A stretch of 64,000 nucleotides of DNA from Trichoderma breve (Eukaryota > Ascomycota > Sordariomycetes > Hypocreales > Hypocreaceae): assembly GCF_028502605.1 (NCBI RefSeq), contig NC_079237.1, positions 2,356,001 through 2,420,000 of the forward strand. The letters run 5' to 3'. Shown in pieces: positions 57,085 to 64,000 of this stretch (within the stretch, counting starts at the first letter, position 1; each line of letters begins with the position of its first letter). The notes under the pieces are model-generated. The model was not told the origin of the DNA and searched no databases. It saw only the letters and a program-made list of their open reading frames with translations. Position numbers and translations under genes: made by a program.

Positions 57085-58021
57085 ATGGGCAACACCACAA
57101 GTACCGTGCTGGACAACATTGTCCAAGGATCCAACTGTAGGCTGCCGCCTCCCCCTAAGAGCACTTGAAATCCTCGGCCTCACCTGCTAATCCTGTGTCG
57201 CATAGTTGATAGAGAGGAGGTCGACCGGTTAAGGAAACGGTTTATGAAACTCGACAAGGTACGATTGAACAAGGAGACCCAGCGCAGCGCATCGTGTCCG
57301 GCTGCTTGGTTGGGCTGCTGCCGCCGCTTTTCAACAGAGACGACGCAAGGCGGGACAAGACAGAACAGGACACGAGACTAACTGATATTCTACTATAGGA
57401 TAATTCTGGCACAATCGAACGAGACGAATTTCTTAGCCTTCCTCAAATCTCCTCCAACCCGCTTGCGACACGGTTCGGTCTACCCCCTTTCCCTCTTCCC
57501 CAGCGATTCCATACACCGCTCGCACCACCACCCCCCTCCCTTTCACAGGATTCACCACTAACACGGGATGATTTTCTCCAGCATGATCGCCATCTTCGAC
57601 GAGGACGGCGGCGGCGACGTCGACTTCCAGGAGTTCGTGTCGGGCCTCAGCGCCTTCAGCAGCAAGGGCAACAAGGAGCAGAAGCTGCAGTTCGCCTTCA
57701 AGGTATACGACATTGACCGCGACGGCTACATCAGCAACGGCGAGCTCTTCATCGTGCTCAAGATGATGGTGGGCAGCAACTTGAAGGACCAGCAGCTGCA
57801 GCAGATTGTCGACAAGACGATAATGGAGGCGGACCTGGACAAGGACGGCAAGATTAGCTTTGAGGAGTTTACTAAGATGGTGGAGAATACGGATGTGAGC
57901 ATGAGCATGACTCTAGGTGCGTTTTCATTTTCACTATTTTCTCTTTTATCTCCCAGATTGTGTCTTTGATTGGGGGTTGGTGGCGATGTGCTAACTGGCT
58001 GGCGATGTAGACCAATTCTAA
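57085..58021 (+). CDS. CNB1: calcineurin regulatory subunit B
   Basis: Five exons (57085..57136, 57206..57258, 57399..57472, 57582..57916, 58011..58021) give 174 residues, exactly the usual length. The N-terminus MGNTTS fits N-myristoylation. Four EF-hand loops are present with key acids: [36 protein letters not shown] and [12 protein letters not shown]. The last exon codes for only DQF and a stop, after SMSMTL; without it the protein would run into the intron. Calcineurin B binds calcium and activates the phosphatase catalytic subunit, driving Crz1-type stress responses, hyphal growth and ion tolerance. Confidence 0.96.
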
Positions 58022-61000
58022 GCGTCCGCGGGAGAGGAGAAAAAAGGGGCAGCGTTGGGTCTCGGGCAGACAATGCCGAGAGCGAATACTTGTGGATAAT
58101 GGAATACAGCAGTTATGATAATGAATATCTACATTCGATTTCTTCAACCATTCTTGTGTGCAGGTTTTTCCTTGGTCAAAGACACGTACCCCCGGAACGA
58201 CGAGCATGTGTGCTTCTTATTGAGGCTTGACTACAGCCAAATCCACAGCGAAAGACGGTACATTCTTCGTTCGTGAAAGAAGGTATAGCTGTTACTAATA
58301 TAGATGAACCCCCCGAAATCCAAAAAAAGGAGAGACATTGACTTTGGAGCCCTCCACCAGACCGCTCTGTGTCTTGTGTCTCGTAGCGGTTTTGGCGAAT
58401 TGGTGGTGGTGCAATGTGGGAAACCTTTTCAGGCCAATCAAGGCGTCCCACACATGAACCTATTTCTTTCTAGTTGAACATGGGTGACTCAAAAAGTTTG
58501 GTATTGGATCACCGGATTGGTGCTACAGCCGAGACAAGATGGGCACGGAAATGACAGCTTGGACGAATGGGATTAGTTTCGAGGTTGGTGGTACTGGGTA
58601 TTGGCCTGACTATTTGTTTGGCCGCGGCATACAATCTACTGGCACTTGTTTTTTTATTCCCGAGTGTCTTTTATTTCAGTCTCCGATAGCTTTGGAAGAA
58701 AGGAGGTAAGGGTATTTGGATGAGGCTTTCCGAGCATCTGCTATAAGACTTGCTGTTTAGTTTGTTGGCGGCAGAACTTGACGCAGTCATGATAAGGAAC
58801 TCGACACTGAGGACACTCCTAAAGGGTCGAGGGGCCAATGATGGTTTTTGTCTCGATCTGCCTCGTCAGGTCTCTAAACCATAGGTTTGTGAGATGGCAG
58901 GATTTCAACTACCCAAGCAACGGGTTTATCTCACGAGGCTTGTGTGGCTGCTTTGCCGATTCTATCATGTTGATTAGGAGACATTGTTGTAACTTGGCAA
59001 TGCAATTCTCCCCCCTTTCCTCCTTTTCTTCTTCTTTTCTACTCTTTAGTCGCCGTGAGGGCATCTCATCATTTTTATCTATCACTATATAGTGCCTTAA
59101 TACCATATTATAAGCAGGTCCTGTATCTCAGCTCTGTAGCACAGCCACTTTCCATAGTAGTTCCTTCTCTTCTTTTTGAAGTGTCTCTCTGTCGTCATCA
59201 CCTCTTTCCATCCCCCATTCCTTCTCTCCTTCTCTCTCCTAGATTCTTAAAGTACTTAGTAAGCTGTCGGTTAAGAAATTTAACATGCTATAAGTGACAA
59301 CGACACATCTCTCCTTCTTTTCCCCCTTTCCTCAACACTTTTTCTTCTTATCCATTCGATTCACTCTCTCATTACTTCAGCATGTCAGCCCCCCCTCCTC
59401 ACCTGCTTCTACACATTCCTCACAGCTAGGTGTCTAGGGATATGTAATACTAATCCATCGGCAGTGCTACCAGGTAGTTCCTTGTCCTCCCACTGCCCTA
59501 GCAGCAACCAGCTGGATCTGGGGAATCACCGTCTTGTCCCAATGGTGGCAGCAGACGCACTCCCTGATCTGCTACCCCTGCACAAAACTGCCGTCACATG
59601 CGGTCTAGAGAGGTCAGATCAAATTACGATAGATCGAAAATCAGCCTTTGACGAGCTACACCTCGGCAACAGCTCCCAAACAGACCAGAGCCGGGTTCGA
59701 GATGACGTCTTACACGTTCGTCCACGATATCCCCGGCGAGCAGACGGCTGTTGGCTACAGCAAGAAACCGGCCGGAAATAAATCATCCTCAACCCGGATG
59801 AGTTACTATCATGGCCGGAGACAAAGTTCCTTTTCACCCCTGGTTTCTGGCATCTGACCAACCTTGGCAAAGACAAAGCAATAATAATACGAGTAGTTGG
59901 TTGGTTACATGTAACCCAATTGAGACACCATGGTGAGTATTACCCTCGGCGTATTCTATACGCCCGTCAGTGTACACCAACCAAACTCAGGTGACTCGGT
60001 GGCTTCTCTTGTCGCCTCACCAATGCGTTGGCTGTGAGGCTGCTTGCCAAGCGCTTCCGGGTATGCAGCTAACAGCCTGTGTTTATGCGTCCACAACTGC
60101 CGATAGCCCCGGCTGAAGAGCCCAGATGAGGGCCCAGATGATAGGCGGCGCCGACAGGGCAAGGGGAATATCCTGATTACCTACCCGCTAGACGCTTCAG
60201 CCGGTAAGCCGCACACTTACTCCGACGTCAAAATCTCAGCAGCACATTTAACGTTACCCCATGAAACGCTAGCATCAGCTGCTCCCCTGATTCTAGCCCC
60301 CCAGGCCCCGTCGTCTCACTTGGGGGCTGTAGCCGCGTTAGTTTTCCAATTGCCATGTGAACGAGGGCAGTGGATGGGAATTTGTCATGCGCCCTCTTGC
60401 AGGCTTCCGGGAGGCATATCCGGGACAAGCCGGTTTCGGGACCGGGCTTATCCCCGACGGGAATCTTACTTGTCTGGATGCATGACAAACAACAGAGACG
60501 CTCTGGCACAAACACGAGAGACGTCATATGCCATCCATCGTTTCTCGCCCTACCCGGCTGCTACGGTCCAGGGGCCCTTGGATAATTCGACCGATGACCG
60601 ACGACCGTCTGATATAAGCGGCGGTTCTCGACTACACGACATTCATGCCTGCTCCATGTCACAAAGGTTCCAACGGGATTACGCAACAAACTTGTAAGAT
60701 ACACAGCCTCGTGTTTCATTCACAGGCTTCAACTTCTTCGTAGTCCGCCTATCTAGACTGTTTGCTATGTACCTAGTCATTAGCAACTTGTGTGCCACTT
60801 CCAGCCGGCTGATGCTGCCCTTGAGGGCCCAGACCGGCTATAATCTAACCAATTGTCTAAACATGATACACTTAATATGTGAATAGACAAAACAAAAACT
60901 TTTAGTGGGAATCTTGCATAAGTCCCTCGTTATTGTTCGACTCGGGGTGATGAAGATTAGGAAAGAAAAAACAAAAGACAAAGGAAAAGAAACAGAAAAA

Positions 61001-61795
61001 GCAGAGAAGCAATCGCCAGTCTCACATCTTTGTCCGAGAGTCCAACATCCAACGCCGCCTGTCTAAAACATTCGGTCCTCGCAGGCTTTTGCCCGCTCCC
61101 GCCGTTGTCCTGCCCATGTTGTCTACCAAATACCCGTCCAGTTCCCACACTGTCGTACCAAATTCGCCAGAAATCCGCTCGCCTAGGAGCCGCACTCCCA
61201 ATAATGACATGGCATTCCTTACCATTCTATGCCCGTGTGTGTGCTGCATCATCGTGTTTGTAGGTGCCTCTTTGGAATGTTTGCGTGTCCGTGTATAGGC
61301 CAGTTTGCCAGCCCATTCAAGCGTAGCTAGAGCCATTGGAGTATTCAGACGTATCACTTGATACGCTGTGCCACTGGCCTCCCCCCTTGCGCCCTACTAA
61401 AAACACAGGCCTGATCCAAGAGACATGCATCAGCCCCCTCCGAGAAAAGCAAAAATGTCCCAAATATCCATCCATCCGTCCATCCCGTAACCCATAAGAC
61501 CCAGTTATGAAACCTCTCCTCCATGTTATTCCTCCCCGATCTAACCTTGTTAATATTCGTGTTTTCGCTATTGGAGAGGCCGTGTCGAAAGTTCCCATCG
61601 TATAATGTACACTTCCCAAGCCGCTAGAAATGCAAGGGTAATACCAAAAGCAAAAGAAAAGAAAAAGAAACAAGACAGCGAACAAAGTTGAAAAGCAAGT
61701 AAACAGCCGTTTGTTCTCGCTCCAGCATCGAAGTGGCCTATGCATCTGTATCGGTCATATGCGTAGTAGTAACTCGCATCGTATGCAAAAGCGAA
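58022..61795. other. 3.8-kb gene-poor region between convergent genes
   Basis: This is the longest gap in the window. It holds the calcineurin B 3' region, long C/T-rich tracts (about 59020..59420), and a GC-rich coding-like pocket at about 59464..59860 whose frames lack a proper gene structure. TACCTA occurs at 60770. A further GC-rich stretch (about 60000..60700) has only short frames. No tRNA, repeat family or domain was recognised. Confidence 0.5.
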
Positions 61796-62997
61796 TCAGC
61801 GAGATCCTCCGCTTGTACCGGCGGCCGCTTCGAGGGAGTCGTAGAGATCGAGGCATTCTTCAAGAACTAGATGGTTGATTAGCACAACTTTCAACTGCCA
61901 ATAACAAAAAGAAAGGGAACGGCTATACCTGTCTCGATTCGGTCCTCCCACACTCCGTACTGATAATCAACCAAACCATGGCTCTCAATACCGTCGCAAA
62001 GTCGAACAAGCTCGTCGCCCATTTTCTTTATCGTTTCCTGCGACATGACCTGCTGTGATCTTGATAGCTGCTGACCGGATGACATGATTTCTTTTTGTCG
62101 AAAACAAAGGGCTAACCACGCATGGTTAAAGTCGTTCCACAGTTTTATTCTCTCGGCGTGAAGGCTGGCGTCATCTTGGCTGAGCCCTGTTCTGCATGTA
62201 AGCACAATGTCAAGTTTACCCATCTTTGCTCTCTTCATACCTAATTCTGCCACTTGCGTGAGCAACCACCCAGAGATGTTGAGAAGGGTTTCGGCGGCTC
62301 TTTCCAACGAAACAGATGATATGTCCTGAAAGACGGATCCTAGTTGTCGTTGGTAGTTTTGCCACTTCTCTTGAAGCCCAGACGTAGCATAGTCTTGCCC
62401 TTCTCCCATGGCGGAATCCGCGGCTCCTGAGGTCTGCTGCATGGCGCCTGTAGCAGGCATGTTGCCCGCGTAACTCATGGATTGGCCCTGCTGATATACC
62501 CCAGCTGAAGCGCTGCTCCCCTGGCCCGAGTGCTGCATGCTTGCTGCTGCTGCGCTCCCTGCTTCGGGATTAAAGTATGTTGACGTGACATCCGGTGCCA
62601 TCATATGCATTGCTGCCTGCTGCCGTTGCCCGAATTGTTGAGCGTCATAGACTGGAGTTTGCGTATTCGGCTGAGGCACGTTGTACATCATCATACCCGT
62701 GTTGTAGCCCCCGAAACCCTGAGTTTGTGGTCTCGAATCGGCGCCGTATTCCGACCCGTACGCCATAGCCGTCGTTGGCATGTTTGTCGGATTTGAAAAG
62801 GCGGCTGCGGGTTCTTGGTAATATGTACTATATGTCGGCGCACCCCCCAAACCTCTTGGAGTTGAAGATGATGCAAGGGGCGCCGTTCGATAGCGCTCAG
62901 AGGGACCGCCTACAGAACCCTGAACTGAGTATCTTTGTGCAGGAGCGTGATGGGTAGGCGGGTCATTCTGCCTCCTATGTTGGTTGGGGTTGTCCAT
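61796..62997 (-). CDS. unrecognised low-complexity protein with helical C-terminal domain
   Basis: Exons 62997..62241, 62186..61929 and 61866..61796 give 361 residues. The frame is open upstream to 63225, but the first ATG is at 62997 (MDNPNQHRRQNDPP). Residues 1-205 are low in complexity, rich in Gln, Asn, Ser, Gly, Tyr and Met (GFGGYNTGMMMYNVPQPNTQ), prion-like in composition. From about 208 there is a predicted helical domain: LQEKWQNYQRQLGSVFQDIS, AAETLLNISGWLLTQVAELG, LHAERIKLWNDFNHAWLALC, KKMGDELVRLCDGIESHGLV and DYQYGVWEDRIE, ending LEECLDLYDSLEAA. This pattern suggests a conserved fungal protein, but I cannot name it. A nuclear or condensate role is inferred only from composition. Confidence 0.72.
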
Positions 62998-64000
62998 GCC
63001 CCGATGGGCCTTGTCGCAAGAAGCCTCTCGTTGCGCCGAAGAGGCAGTGCTGTTGGAGAACGATCGTATAGAGTCAAGATGGGCACCTTTGTAGCCGTAC
63101 CGGTCGCGGGGTTTAAACGAATGACCTTTTTTTTTAACGAAAGTGTGGTGAACGAAACGAGAAGTGCGAATCGACAAATGTGTGTGGACAGCTACTAGAA
63201 AGTGGTGGGTGGGTGTCTGGATCAAATCTGCTAATACGATGATCCTATAAATGGTTGCAACTGGGGATGTTAAACACTCAAACGAGAGAAAAGGTAAGCT
63301 AGGTGGACAAGTCGAGAGACCGATGTCATAGCCTGTTAGTAAAGCTCATCAAGCCTCGAGAGCCGACTCCTCCAACAATAGCAAGAAAAAGATGTGAGAT
63401 TTTTTTCCCCGGCTCGACGAGGTGTTGTGACGAATACAAAGCCGGCTACCCTCTGGCAAACTCGCAAATTCTCAATGGCGGGTTTGCGGAGCCAACGGCC
63501 TAGTTCATCATGCCCCAAATGGCAATACGTCAGGGACCGGGCGCCAGAGAGGCGTAGGCTTGGTAGGTTCCACCAGCTCGACCTAGTCTGAGACTCCGGG
63601 ACACACCGGCTGCCTGCTTAAAGGATGTTAGGTTAATCACAGCAGGTTGTTGGAGGGCTTAAAGGCTTGGAATCAAGCCGGTGACGGTTCAAGGTGAGAA
63701 TTCCTTGAGCAGGATTTGGGGAAGACAGCTTGTTCTCCTCTTTGTAATATTAGATGCTTACCCTTTCTAAATCTGACAGAGTGGGTTGCCAGGAAATAGC
63801 ACAAGGAACCCAATGGCCGAGGTAGGGAAGCCTAGGCCAAATGAGAAATTGGCAAGGGCAAAGCCTTTGCCAATCAGATGATGTATGTGGGCGTGGGAAG
63901 TGTGACTATGTAAGAGTTGATAACGATGGTGAGGAATGCAAACTTGGTTGAGATCCCAAAACAGCGGGGATTAGACCGAGAAACTAGTGGTGATACTAGA
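62998..64000. other. intergenic region at window end
   Basis: This stretch holds the leader and promoter of the unrecognised protein; the far end is cut by the window. An imperfect hairpin containing ATTGG and CCAAT occurs at 63848..63874. No other gene is seen. Confidence 0.45.
63848..63874. promoter_or_regulatory. inverted repeat with CCAAT boxes
   Basis: ATTGGCAA and TTGCCAAT flank an 11-bp centre, giving 8-bp arms. CCAAT is bound by the HAP complex in fungi. Its gene target is unclear. Confidence 0.35.

Noticed and set aside
59690..59710. tRNA B-box-like GGGTTCGAGATG
   Set aside because: No A-box, no cloverleaf can be drawn around it, and the 3' half does not match.

Overview
The window looks like chromosomal DNA of a filamentous ascomycete, probably a sordariomycete close to Trichoderma/Hypocreales. 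That placement is inferred, not tested. The signs are dense genes on both strands, short introns (mostly 50-130 nt) with GTANGT-like donors and CTAAC/CTGAC branch points, GC-rich third codon positions, C/T-rich leaders and Pezizomycotina-type gene families. I saw no transposon, rRNA, convincing tRNA, CRISPR array or biosynthetic cluster. Twenty-one protein-coding genes were reconstructed by joining exons across frames. Every join keeps the frame and uses GT-AG splice sites.

Layout. 1-10 kb: MORG1-like WD40 scaffold (+), Golgi GT15 mannosyltransferase (-), Spc97/Spc98-family gamma-tubulin complex protein (+), acyl-protein-thioesterase-like protein lacking visible catalytic residues (-), LCCL-domain polytopic membrane protein (-). 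10-20 kb: queuine tRNA-ribosyltransferase accessory subunit (+), degenerate RNase III-domain protein (-), a 2.1-kb gene-free stretch, secreted alkaline phosphatase (+), CutC-like protein (-). 20-32 kb: NAP/SET histone chaperone (+), questin-oxidase-like protein (+), PWP2 (-), Cdc12/AspC septin (+), mitochondrial PDK/BCKDK-family kinase (-). 32-46 kb: a 3-kb divergent promoter, USP7/Ubp15 deubiquitinase with ten exons (+), asparaginase-ankyrin protein (-), BUR1/CDK9 kinase (+), small two-TM protein (-). 46-64 kb: SNF1/AMPK beta subunit (+), KAE1 t6A enzyme (-), EPL1 (-), calcineurin B (+), a 3.8-kb gene-poor stretch, and an unrecognised low-complexity protein (-).

Most neighbours alternate in strand, giving convergent 3' ends and shared divergent promoters. 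There is no operon-like or cluster logic. The content is mainly core cell biology: glycosylation, spindle, tRNA modification, ribosome biogenesis, chromatin, septation, and kinase, ubiquitin and calcium signalling.

No new multi-gene system stands out. The points most worth a second look are the two apparent pseudoenzymes, a coding-like orphan exon near 53.0-53.2 kb, possible alternative N-termini for the questin-oxidase-like, USP7 and KAE1 genes, an intergenic TAGGTA/TACCTA motif, and two unrecognised proteins.
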